Below, piece by piece: positions 1 to 7,050 of a DNA stretch of 18,875 nt (the stretch's first letter is position 1; the number at the start of each line of letters is the position of its first letter). Where the stretch lies: contig JANSXJ010000020.1 of NCBI GenBank assembly GCA_024743015.1, forward strand, positions 1 through 18,875. Reading direction: 5' to 3'. This stretch comes from Hyphomonas sp. GTDB taxonomy: Bacteria > Pseudomonadota > Alphaproteobacteria > Caulobacterales > Hyphomonadaceae. A program made the translations under genes and the position numbers. Under the pieces are notes generated by a model. It was not told the origin of the DNA and did not search any database. It worked only from the letters and a program-made list of their open reading frames with translations.

Positions 1-340
1 CCAGCTCCAGCATTGCGAAGTGGCCTTGCAGGTTCGCCTGGACGTAAGCGGACGGGTTTTCCAGTGAGTAGCGCACGCCGGCTTGAGCGGCGAGGTGAAC
101 GATGCGCGTTGGTCGGCGATCCCCGAGGGCGGCCTTCATATCCTCAAGCGAGGACACATCAATTTCGTGGAACTCGAACGATTTGTACGGGCTCAGCCAT
201 TCGAGGCGATCGCGTTTCAGCTTTGGGGTGTAATAGGCGTTGAGATTGTCAAACCCGATCACCTCTTCGCCACGCGAGAGAAGGGCTTGCGCGACATGCG
301 CGCCGATAAAGCCTGCAGCACCGGTCAATAAGACGGTCAT
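1..340 (-). CDS. UDP-glucuronate 4-epimerase-like NAD-dependent sugar epimerase (3' part cut off by the window edge)
   Basis: Extended short-chain dehydrogenase that most likely inverts C4 of a UDP-sugar such as UDP-glucuronate, supplying a uronic acid for surface polysaccharide. Read on the minus strand, 113 codons are present from an ATG at 340 and the frame stays open to the window edge. The NAD-binding Rossmann motif GAAGFIG lies at residues 7-13, an acidic-Asn pair (D31 N32) ends the second strand, and HLAAQAGVRYS lies at 82-92. That last block together with the NAYYTPKLKRDRL segment is typical of UDP-glucuronate 4-epimerases rather than GalE. The catalytic YxxxK lies beyond the edge. 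A GAGGG ribosome-binding site sits about 5 nt before the ATG. The gene diverges from kdsB. Substrate is inferred from family resemblance only. Confidence 0.85.
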   Translation of the reverse strand, partial: MTVLLTGAAGFIGAHVAQALLSRGEEVIGFDNLNAYYTPKLKRDRLEWLSPYKSFEFHEIDVSSLEDMKAALGDRRPTRIVHLAAQAGVRYSLENPSAYVQANLQGHFAMLEL

Positions 341-586
341 CGATTCCCTCGAAGCGAGAAATACCAAGTCTTCCCCGCTTAATTTTGATTTGCACTGATC
401 ATCCCGGGCGTGATCCGCCTCAAAACTGATCGATTGTTCGATCCTACTTGGTGAGAACCGATAACGGGTCAAGCAAATTTGCGGCCAGATTCGCAGCATG
501 GTTCTCCTGAAGTGCCGCGGCCTCTTGGAATCTGGCCCGCTTTTCACTAGGAGCTGAGGCAATCGCGGCCGCGATCATGGAGGAGA
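341..586. other. Divergent intergenic region between the epimerase and kdsB
   Basis: About 245 bases that must hold the promoters for the leftward epimerase gene and the rightward kdsB gene. I could not fix a convincing -35/-10 pair for either. A 44-codon minus-strand ORF (444-578, ATG to TAG, Ala-rich) lies inside it but has no properly placed ribosome-binding site and resembles nothing I know, so it is not called as a gene. Confidence 0.5.
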
Positions 587-1411
587 ATGCCTTTGAAGAC
601 CCTGATCGTCATTCCGTCTCGATATGCATCGACGCGCTTTCCGCAAAAGCCTTTGCACCTCATCGCGGGACGCTCCCTGCTCAGCCGGGTCGCCGCGATT
701 GCGCGCATCTGTTCAGAACAGCATGAAGGCGTATCTTTTGTCATCGCCACGGATCATGAAACGATTGAGACGCACGCTAAAGAGATCGGCGCGCCGGTCG
801 TGATGACAGATCCGGATTTGCCCTCGGGCACCGACCGCGCCCTCGCGGCCGCGAACGCCGTGGCACCTGAGGCTGAGTTCATCGTCAACTTGCAAGGCGA
901 TGCGCCGTTCACGCCACCAGGCTATATTTCGGCGATCATTGAAGCCGGAGCGGTCACGGCGCTGGATGCTGTGACCCCGATCGTCCAGATGTCCTGGAAT
1001 GATCTCGATGAGGTCCGCGAACGCAAGAAAGAGACGCCGTTTTCTGGCACGTCCTGCATCGTAAATGCACAGGATGAGGCGCTTTGGTTTTCCAAGAACA
1101 TCCTGCCAGCGATCCGCAAGGAGGACCAGCTTCGGGAGGCAAGTGCCCTGTCGCCCGTCTGGAGGCATATTGGCCTTTACGGGTATAAGCGAGCGGCCCT
1201 TGAGCGCTTCATCAGCCTGCCTGAGGGCCATTACGAGCAACTGGAAGGCCTGGAGCAGTTGCGGTTCCTGGAAAACGGAATGCGGATACAGGCTGTGAAA
1301 GTTCCGGCCTCTTCGAGCGCCATGTGGGGGATCGATACGCCGCAGGATGCCGCGCACGCCGAAACCCTGATCGCAGAGCATGGCGAGCCGCTGGCCGAGT
1401 TTGCCAGATGA
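587..1411 (+). CDS. kdsB: 3-deoxy-manno-octulosonate (Kdo) cytidylyltransferase, divergent
   Basis: Transfers CMP from CTP to Kdo, giving CMP-Kdo, the donor for the lipid A-core Kdo residues or for Kdo-containing capsule; cytoplasmic. The 274-residue product has the nucleotidyltransferase start IPSRYASTRFPQKPL (residues 9-23), SGTDR at 80-84, the Mg-binding NLQGD at 101-105, a HIGLYGY block and a late GIDTPQDA block. It departs from classical KdsB: the usual LPGKPL is FPQKPL, the DHxSGTDR His is Leu (DLPSGTDR), and QGDEP is QGDAP. It is also about 20-30 residues longer than E. coli KdsB. The GGAGGAG at 579-585 is very close to this ATG; an in-frame TTG at 593 would be better spaced and would remove only two residues. 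The stop overlaps the next start by 4 nt (ATGA). A related sugar-acid CMP transferase is the main alternative. Confidence 0.82.
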   Translation: MPLKTLIVIPSRYASTRFPQKPLHLIAGRSLLSRVAAIARICSEQHEGVSFVIATDHETIETHAKEIGAPVVMTDPDLPSGTDRALAAANAVAPEAEFIVNLQGDAPFTPPGYISAIIEAGAVTALDAVTPIVQMSWNDLDEVRERKKETPFSGTSCIVNAQDEALWFSKNILPAIRKEDQLREASALSPVWRHIGLYGYKRAALERFISLPEGHYEQLEGLEQLRFLENGMRIQAVKVPASSSAMWGIDTPQDAAHAETLIAEHGEPLAEFAR

Positions 1412-2022
1412 CCGACATTTACATCGTCCGCCATGGCAACACGTTTGACAAAGGCGATGTGATCACCCGCGTTGGTGCACGTACAGATTTGCCCCTTTCT
1501 CGCTCGGGCGAAGAGCAGGCCAACCGGCTTGCCGACCACTTTCTGGACCGCGTACCGCAGGGGTTTGGCGCGGCCTTCTGCAGTGCGCTGCTGCGAACGC
1601 GGCAGACAGCACAAACCATATTGAGCGCTCACGCACACGCGCCGGAGCTTCGTGTTCTCGATTTCCTTCGCGAGGTCGATTACGGTCCGGATGAGAATCA
1701 GCCGGAAGACAAAGTGATTGCCCGAATTGGCGAAGCGGCGCTGGAAGCGTGGGACCGCGATGCGGTTCCGCCGCCCGGGTGGGACATCTCGCCGGACGAT
1801 ATCATCGCAGACTGGGCAAACCTCCTGGACGCACTGTCTGGCCCGCAGCAATCACCGCCTGTGCTGATCGTGACGTCCAATGGCATTGCCCGATTTGTAC
1901 TGGATGCGGTGACAAAAGTTCAGTGCCCGCTGGAGTCGATCAAACTTAAGACCGGCGCTTACGGTCTGATCCAAACCTCCAGGGACGGCGCCACCTTGCG
2001 CGCATGGAACGAGCGCCCGTGA
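1408..2022 (+). CDS. Histidine phosphatase (phosphoglycerate-mutase-like) family protein with an altered second active-site motif
   Basis: A 204-residue member of the branch-1 histidine phosphatase superfamily. The phosphate-accepting RHG motif is at residues 8-10 (VRHGNTF), followed by RVGARTDLPL at 21-30, a phosphate-binding RTR at 63-65 and a candidate acid in FLREVDYG (E89). The second catalytic His, normally SHGG, is replaced: the sequence reads VTSNGIAR (155-162), with Asn158 encoded by AAT. The start is the ATG at 1408, overlapping the kdsB stop by 4 nt. An upstream in-frame start would extend the protein with unrelated sequence inside kdsB and is rejected because the family begins right before the RHG strand. 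Tight coupling to kdsB suggests a role in Kdo metabolism, perhaps dephosphorylation of Kdo-8-phosphate, but this is inference. A housekeeping sugar-phosphate phosphatase is equally possible. Confidence 0.85.
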   Translation: MTDIYIVRHGNTFDKGDVITRVGARTDLPLSRSGEEQANRLADHFLDRVPQGFGAAFCSALLRTRQTAQTILSAHAHAPELRVLDFLREVDYGPDENQPEDKVIARIGEAALEAWDRDAVPPPGWDISPDDIIADWANLLDALSGPQQSPPVLIVTSNGIARFVLDAVTKVQCPLESIKLKTGAYGLIQTSRDGATLRAWNERP

Positions 2023-2095
2023 GGGGCACCGGTCAAGTGATCAGCCGGACCCCGCATTCCTGACGAAAGTTGGCAGAACCGATATCCACTCCGCG

Positions 2096-2257
2096 GACCC
2101 CGGGCTTGACGCGGGATCTCTGTCTGAGGCTTGCGGATTCACTGGCACGAGGTCCCGGATCAAGTCCGGGACTGTCGGACCTGAAAGAGGCTCATTCTGG
2201 GCGACGTCGACGGACGAGGCAATCCGTCCCTGGGTACCTGCCTTCGTAGGTATCACC
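2096..2257. repeat. Cluster of degenerate alphaproteobacterial palindromic repeats between convergent genes
   Basis: Three hairpin-forming units lie between the phosphatase gene and kdsA. Unit A (2096-2118) is an imperfect palindrome, GACCCCGGG..CGCGGGATC. Unit B (2152-2172) is perfect: GTCCCGGA, loop TCAAG, TCCGGGAC. Unit A read on the minus strand (GATCCCGCG-TCAAG-CCCGGGGTC) matches unit B, so the two are inverted copies of one element. Unit C (2235-2252) is TACCT..AGGTA around the core GCCTTCGT, a degenerate form of the widespread 'CCCGCCTTCGCGGG' repeat. Such elements are common in intergenic DNA of alphaproteobacteria. Their position at two converging 3' ends would let them act as bidirectional terminators or RNA 3'-end stabilisers (inference). 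Confidence 0.7.
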
Positions 2258-2263
2258 GGGGGG

Positions 2264-3112
2264 CTAATTCACGATCTTGTGGATCGCCTTGAGCTGGCTC
2301 AGCATGGGACGTGCGGCGTCCAGAGGCAGGCAGCTTGGGCCGTCGCACAAGGCCTTGTCTGGATCGGTGTGAAACTCCAGGAAGACGCCGTCCGCGCCCG
2401 CCGCGATTGCGGACTTGGCGATCGTGCCTACGCCCTCGCGGCGTCCACCGGTTGAGGCACCTGCTGTGCGCGGGTCGGCCCCCGGCAACTGCACAGCATG
2501 GGTCGCGTCAATCGTCACCGGGCACCCGAGCGCCTGCATCTGCTGAATGCCAAGCATGTCGACGACGAGATTGTTGTAGCCGAAGCTGCTGCCGCGTTCA
2601 CACAAAATGACACGGTCCCCGGAGAGCACTTCACCAATCTTGGAGACGATGTTCCTGGTGTCCCACGGGGCCAGGAATTGCGCTTTCTTGACCTGGATGG
2701 CGCTGCCTGTTTCGCCTGCGGCTTTTGCCGTCGCGACCACGAGGTCGGTCTGGCGGCAAAGGAAGGCCGGGATCTGAACGATGTCGGCGACTTTTGCGAC
2801 AGCGTCGGCTTGATACGGCTCGTGCAGGTCGGTGCAGATGCCAACGCTCAGTTCCTGCTTGATCTCGGCCAGCATAGGCAGGCCTTGTTCGAAGCCTGGC
2901 CCGCGATAGGAGGTGATCGACGACCGGTTGGCCTTGTCGAAACTGGCTTTGAAAATGTAGGGCAGACCAAGGTCTTCGCAGATCGATTTCAGCTCCTTGC
3001 CGACCGTGACGGCGAGTTCGACATCTTCGAGCACATTAAGCCCGGCGATCACGCAGAGCGGCTGACCTGTTCCGATTTTCCAATCCAGGGAGTCGATCGC
3101 AACAACACTCAT
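2264..3112 (-). CDS. kdsA: 3-deoxy-8-phosphooctulonate (Kdo-8-phosphate) synthase
   Basis: Condenses phosphoenolpyruvate with arabinose 5-phosphate to Kdo-8-phosphate, the first committed step of Kdo synthesis; a cytoplasmic TIM-barrel enzyme. The 282-residue product matches family length and carries KASFDKANRSS (residues 55-65), RGPG, IPAFLCRQTDL, KKAQFLAPWD, CERGSSFGYNNL, DATHAVQLPG and TGGRREGV in the expected order. The metal-site position reads GLNVLE with Asn26, as in the metal-independent class typified by the E. coli enzyme, not the Cys of metal-dependent enzymes. The start is the ATG at 3112, preceded by AGAGGT about 7 nt upstream. An in-frame extension to 3235 is rejected because it precedes the family's N-terminus and lacks homology. 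It converges on the kdsB-phosphatase pair and diverges from ahcY. Confidence 0.96.
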   Translation of the reverse strand: MSVVAIDSLDWKIGTGQPLCVIAGLNVLEDVELAVTVGKELKSICEDLGLPYIFKASFDKANRSSITSYRGPGFEQGLPMLAEIKQELSVGICTDLHEPYQADAVAKVADIVQIPAFLCRQTDLVVATAKAAGETGSAIQVKKAQFLAPWDTRNIVSKIGEVLSGDRVILCERGSSFGYNNLVVDMLGIQQMQALGCPVTIDATHAVQLPGADPRTAGASTGGRREGVGTIAKSAIAAGADGVFLEFHTDPDKALCDGPSCLPLDAARPMLSQLKAIHKIVN

Positions 3113-3228
3113 TTCTGACCTCTGATCGCTGATAAGATGCGCAGCTCTTAGTCGCTCCGCGCCGGTTTGACCAGTGAGCGCCGACACGTCCGGCACGAAG
3201 ATTGAAAGGGCGAATTGCAAATGCTGGC

Positions 3229-3256
3229 TGTACAAAGTGAAGCTGCGTGCTATAGG
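3229..3256 (+). promoter_or_regulatory. Candidate ahcY-metK promoter
   Basis: TGTACA at 3229-3234, 16 bases, then TATAGG at 3251-3256. The downstream box sits in GCTATAGG, which resembles the GCTAnA -10 core of housekeeping promoters in Caulobacter-like bacteria. The -35 matches four of six consensus bases. Transcription would start near 3262, leaving a leader of about 25 nt containing AAAGGA (3272-3277). This is too short for a riboswitch. Unproven. Confidence 0.4.
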
Positions 3257-3285
3257 CCGGGGAAATCATATAAAGGATCGTTGAT

Positions 3286-4680
3286 ATGTCTCAGGACTTC
3301 GCTGTCGCTGACATCAGCCAGGCCGAGTTTGGCCGAATGGAAATTGAGATTGCCGAAACTGAAATGCCGGGCCTGATGGCGGCGCGTGAGGAATTCGGCG
3401 CAAGCCAGCCCCTCAAAGGTGCTCGCATTGCCGGATCGCTCCACATGACGATCCAGACGGCGGTCTTGATCCAGACCCTCGAAGCGCTTGGCGCAGAAGT
3501 GCGCTGGGCGAGCTGCAACATCTATTCAACGCAGGACCACGCTGCCGCGGCGATTGCAGATGCTGGCACCCCGGTCTTCGCCCATAAGGGTGAGACGCTG
3601 GCCGAGTACTGGCAGTTCGCAGATCGGATTTTCGAATGGCCGGACGGCAAGACCGTCAACCTGATCCTCGATGATGGCGGCGACGCGACCATGTATTTGA
3701 TCCTGGGCGAGAAAGCCGAAGCGGATCCATCCGTTCTTGATAATCCTGGATCAGAAGAAGAAGAGGCTCTGTTCCGCCAGATCCGCAAGCGTATGACCGA
3801 GACCCCTGGCTGGTTCTCGCGCATCAAAGCTGGCATTCGCGGCGTTTCGGAAGAAACCACGACGGGCGTGAACCGGCTGTATCAGCTCGCCAGCAAGAAT
3901 GAGCTGCCTTTCCCTGCGATCAACGTGAACGACTCTGTCACCAAGTCGAAGTTTGACAATAAGTATGGCTGTAAAGAGTCGCTCGTTGATGCGATCCGCC
4001 GCGGTACAGATGTTATGATGGCTGGCAAGACTGCCTTTGTCGCTGGCTATGGCGATGTCGGTAAAGGCTCGGCCGCGTCTCTGTCTGGATCAGGCGCGCG
4101 CGTCACCGTTTCAGAAGTCGACCCAATTTGCGCCCTGCAAGCTGCGATGGATGGATATGACGTCCAGACCATCGACACGATGGCACCGAAAGCTGACATC
4201 TTCGTCACCGCAACGGGCAACAAGGACATCCTGACAGTCGATCATATGCGCGCGATGAAGGATATGGCGATCGTTTGTAATATTGGTCACTTCGACAATG
4301 AAATTCAGGTCGAAGGCCTGCGCAATTTCAAGTGGACGAACATCAAGCCGCAAGTCGACATGATCACCTTCCCGGATGGCAAGCGGATTATCCTCTTGTC
4401 GGAAGGTCGTCTGGTGAATCTCGGCAATGCGACCGGTCACCCAAGCTTTGTGATGTCAGCCTCGTTCACCAACCAGACGCTGGCGCAGATCGCTCTGCAC
4501 GAAAACAAGGGTGAGTATGGCAACGAAGTCTATACGCTGCCAAAGCACCTGGATGAGAAGGTCGCCCGCCTGCATCTCGACAAGCTCGGTGTTGAGCTGA
4601 CCAGTCTGTCGAATGAGCAGGCCGATTATATCGGTGTGACGACCGAAGGTCCGTTCAAGCCAGAGCACTACCGCTACTAA
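3286..4680 (+). CDS. ahcY: Adenosylhomocysteinase (S-adenosylhomocysteine hydrolase)
   Basis: Splits S-adenosylhomocysteine, the inhibitory product of SAM-dependent methylation, into homocysteine and adenosine; a cytoplasmic, NAD-dependent enzyme. The 464-residue product shows SLHMTIQT (51-58), the catalytic block [11 protein letters not shown] (215-225), Cys229, the NAD-binding GYGDVGKG (254-261) and the diagnostic C-terminus ending PEHYRY. It includes the extra segment around residues 145-190 found in the longer bacterial form. The ATG at 3286 is preceded by AAAGGA (3272-3277). metK follows after 22 nt on the same strand, so the two probably form one transcript making and recycling SAM and its by-product. 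Nothing is unusual in the sequence. Confidence 0.98.
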   Translation: MSQDFAVADISQAEFGRMEIEIAETEMPGLMAAREEFGASQPLKGARIAGSLHMTIQTAVLIQTLEALGAEVRWASCNIYSTQDHAAAAIADAGTPVFAHKGETLAEYWQFADRIFEWPDGKTVNLILDDGGDATMYLILGEKAEADPSVLDNPGSEEEEALFRQIRKRMTETPGWFSRIKAGIRGVSEETTTGVNRLYQLASKNELPFPAINVNDSVTKSKFDNKYGCKESLVDAIRRGTDVMMAGKTAFVAGYGDVGKGSAASLSGSGARVTVSEVDPICALQAAMDGYDVQTIDTMAPKADIFVTATGNKDILTVDHMRAMKDMAIVCNIGHFDNEIQVEGLRNFKWTNIKPQVDMITFPDGKRIILLSEGRLVNLGNATGHPSFVMSASFTNQTLAQIALHENKGEYGNEVYTLPKHLDEKVARLHLDKLGVELTSLSNEQADYIGVTTEGPFKPEHYRY

Positions 4681-4702
4681 TTCCCGCTTCAGGAGACTGA
4701 CC

Positions 4703-5884
4703 ATGCCATTGCAGCATCACGAATTTACCTCCGAGAGCGTTTCTGAGGGACACCCGGATAAAGTTTCAGACCAGATTTCCGACGCCATTGTCGATCTGTT
4801 CTTGGCCAAGGACCCGACCGCGAAAGTTGCGGTGGAAACGCTGACCACGACCAATCGCGTCGTGCTGGCGGGCGAGGTCCGCACCAATAATGGTGCGGTC
4901 ATCACCAAGGATGAGATGAACCAGGCGGCGCGTGACGTGGTCAAAGCCATTGGCTATGAGCAGGATGGCTTCCATTGGGAGAAGATGACCGTCGAGAACC
5001 ATGTCCACGGTCAATCTGCTGAAATTGCTCAGGGCGTCGAAGCCGGACAGGGCCTGCACCAGGAAGAAGGCGCGGGCGACCAGGGCATCATGTTTGGCTA
5101 TGCCACGGATGAAACGCCCGAGCTGATGCCGGCGACGCTGGTCTATTCGCATCAGATCCTGCGCAAGCTGGCCGAGCTTCGCCACAATGGCACTCATCCT
5201 GAACTGGAGCCGGACGCGAAAAGCCAGGTGACGCTGCAATATGACGGCTCCCGCCCTGTCGGCGTGAACGCAATCGTCGTCTCGCACCAACACACAGAAG
5301 CGGCCACTTTGGAGCAGTTGCGCGAAATCATTCGCCCGGTACTGCACGACGTGCTGCCGGAAGGCTGGTTCCCTGACGAAGACAAATTCTACGTCAATCC
5401 AACCGGTCGTTTCGTGATTGGTGGACCCGATGGCGATGCCGGACTGACCGGGCGCAAGATTATCGTCGATACTTTTGGCGGTGCCGCACCGCATGGTGGC
5501 GGCGCGTTTTCTGGCAAGGATCCCTCCAAGGTTGACCGCTCCGCGGCCTACGCAACGCGTTACCTCGCGAAGAACGTCGTGGCGGCAGGACTTGCCAAAC
5601 GCTGCACGATCCAGATCAGCTACGCGATCGGGGTAGCGCAGCCGCTTTCGATCTATGTCGATACCGAGGGTACCGGCGCCGTGGGCGAAGATACAATCGC
5701 CCGCAAACTGCGCGAACTGGTCGACTTGTCCCCGCGCGGCATTCGCAATCACCTGAAGCTTGAAGCGCCGATCTACTCGCCGTCTGCGGCCTATGGGCAC
5801 TTCGGCCGTACGCCAAGTGAAGACGGTGCGTTCAGCTGGGAGCGGACCGATCTGGTAAGCGAACTTTCCGGACTCCTGAAGTAA
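4703..5884 (+). CDS. metK: S-adenosylmethionine synthetase (methionine adenosyltransferase)
   Basis: Makes S-adenosylmethionine from methionine and ATP. The 393-residue product has the expected length and motifs: GHPDK (16-20), the signature GAGDQG (123-128) and the phosphate-binding GGGAFSGKD (265-273), with a normal C-terminus. The ATG at 4703 is preceded by CAGGAG about 9 nt upstream. It lies 22 nt after ahcY with no promoter or SAM riboswitch visible between them, so co-transcription with ahcY is likely. A long inverted repeat 38 nt after the stop may end the transcript. Confidence 0.98.
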   Translation: MPLQHHEFTSESVSEGHPDKVSDQISDAIVDLFLAKDPTAKVAVETLTTTNRVVLAGEVRTNNGAVITKDEMNQAARDVVKAIGYEQDGFHWEKMTVENHVHGQSAEIAQGVEAGQGLHQEEGAGDQGIMFGYATDETPELMPATLVYSHQILRKLAELRHNGTHPELEPDAKSQVTLQYDGSRPVGVNAIVVSHQHTEAATLEQLREIIRPVLHDVLPEGWFPDEDKFYVNPTGRFVIGGPDGDAGLTGRKIIVDTFGGAAPHGGGAFSGKDPSKVDRSAAYATRYLAKNVVAAGLAKRCTIQISYAIGVAQPLSIYVDTEGTGAVGEDTIARKLRELVDLSPRGIRNHLKLEAPIYSPSAAYGHFGRTPSEDGAFSWERTDLVSELSGLLK

Positions 5885-5921
5885 ATATCTCTGACTGCTC
5901 GATCTTGCGGCAACTATGCTT

Positions 5922-5960
5922 GAATTTCCTCACTTCGTCTTTCGGGGAGTGAGGAAATTC
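5922..5960. terminator. Perfect 13-bp inverted repeat after metK, possible terminator
   Basis: GAATTTCCTCACT (5922-5934) and its exact reverse complement AGTGAGGAAATTC (5948-5960) flank a 13-nt loop. The stem is long and stable, but no T-run follows on either strand (CAAAATTAC on plus), so it is not a textbook intrinsic terminator. It lies 38 nt after the metK stop and 88 nt before the glycosyltransferase start, where a boundary is expected. It could instead be an RNA-processing hairpin or a protein-binding site. Confidence 0.5.
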
Positions 5961-6047
5961 CAAAATTACTGTTGTCGCCCGCGCAGCGATGTGCATACCT
6001 CCGCAGTTGAATGATTGGAGAGCGATCTTCACCAGAGGGAGTCATTC

Positions 6048-7046
6048 GTGCGTAAAGTAGAACCGTTTTTTTCTGTCTTGATCGTCAATTACAATGCCGG
6101 CGATTTATTGCAGGCAGCAATAAATTCTCTCAAAAATCAAACATTTAGGGATTTCGAAGTCGTCATCGTTGATAATGACAGCGAGGACCAGTCGGCGCAA
6201 AATCTGGATGTGGAAGGCTTGCCAGCGATTCGCGTCCTGCGCGAAAAACAGAATCACGGCTTTGCGCGGGGCAACAATCTTGCGGCGGATGCTGCAAATG
6301 GGAAATGGTTGGCGCTATTGAATCCGGATGCGGTCGCGGACGAAAACTGGTTGACCGAAATTCATGCAGCCACTGCGCGGCACGATTCTTGTCGTGTATT
6401 TGCCTGTAGCCAGATCAATATGGATGAGCCGGACCTTCTGGACGGCGCCGGAGATGCCTATTTTGCGTTCGGGATTCCGTGGCGAGGTGGATTCGAACAC
6501 CCCATATCCGAACTTCCAAGCAAGGATAGTCAATGCTTTAGCCCCTGCGGAGCAAGCGCCGTATACGAGCGATCATTATTCCTGGAGATTGGCGGCTTTG
6601 ACGAGCGGTTCTTCTGCTATTGTGAGGATGTGGATTTAGGAATGCGCTTGCAGCTAAGCGATGAGAAGTGTGTGTTTCTGCCCGGCGCGGTGATTCATCA
6701 CAAAGGCAGCGCAACGAGCGGGCGGTACTCCTATTTCACCATGTATCATGGGTTTCGAAACAGGACGTGGGCGTATCTCAAGAACATGCCACTGTCTGTG
6801 TTGCTATTGACGTTACCCGGTCACTTGATTCTCATGCTTTACATCTATGCGCGTAATACTGGCCACGCGAATCTCAAGGGCATGAGAAAAGGAATGTGGC
6901 ACGGGTTGAAAGACGGTTGGGCTTTGCGTTGGAAGAACGATTACAAAGTCAAACCTAGCGCAAAAGCAACGTGGAATCTTGTCCGGTCGATGGCTTGGAA
7001 TCCGGCGCTTTTGTCCAATCGTGGCGTGCACGTCTGGGCGCTATAG
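6048..7046 (+). CDS. Family 2 glycosyltransferase (rhamnosyltransferase-like)
   Basis: Transfers a sugar from a nucleotide donor to a growing surface glycan at the cytoplasmic face. The 332-residue product has a GT-A fold start (SVLIVNYNAG, 9-18), VDNDSEDQS (41-49), the donor-site block NHGFARGNN (69-77), the metal-site LNPDA (91-95) and GGFDERFFCYCEDVDLGMRL (182-201) with HHKG, the usual layout of WcaA/RfbF-type rhamnosyltransferases. A hydrophobic stretch at about 249-266 may tether it to the membrane. I chose GTG 6048 because AGAGGGAG ends about 6 nt upstream; an in-frame TTG at 6015 lacks such a site. The 5' part is AT-rich: hand counts of two 60-base lines (6061-6180) give roughly 42% and 32% GC, against about 62% in a metK line, hinting at acquisition. 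Donor and acceptor are unknown. Confidence 0.88.
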   Translation: MRKVEPFFSVLIVNYNAGDLLQAAINSLKNQTFRDFEVVIVDNDSEDQSAQNLDVEGLPAIRVLREKQNHGFARGNNLAADAANGKWLALLNPDAVADENWLTEIHAATARHDSCRVFACSQINMDEPDLLDGAGDAYFAFGIPWRGGFEHPISELPSKDSQCFSPCGASAVYERSLFLEIGGFDERFFCYCEDVDLGMRLQLSDEKCVFLPGAVIHHKGSATSGRYSYFTMYHGFRNRTWAYLKNMPLSVLLLTLPGHLILMLYIYARNTGHANLKGMRKGMWHGLKDGWALRWKNDYKVKPSAKATWNLVRSMAWNPALLSNRGVHVWAL

Positions 7047-7050
7047 GCGA

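Noticed and set aside
1324..1407. Earlier in-frame start for the histidine phosphatase
   Set aside because: The added residues are an out-of-frame reading of kdsB and the family starts just before RHG.
2041..2256. 71-codon minus-strand ORF
   Set aside because: Its peptide (MIPTKAGTQ..., DLIRDLVP...) is the usual spurious translation of alphaproteobacterial palindromic repeats.
2498..3118. 206-codon plus-strand ORF opposite kdsA
   Set aside because: It is a mirror of the well-supported kdsA; high-GC genes commonly leave long open antisense frames.
3113..3285. SAM- or SAH-sensing riboswitch before ahcY
   Set aside because: The candidate promoter leaves only about 25 nt of leader, and I could not fold a known SAH or SAM aptamer from the region by eye.
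4766..5800. 344-codon minus-strand ORF opposite metK
   Set aside because: It is a shadow of metK with no recognisable domain.
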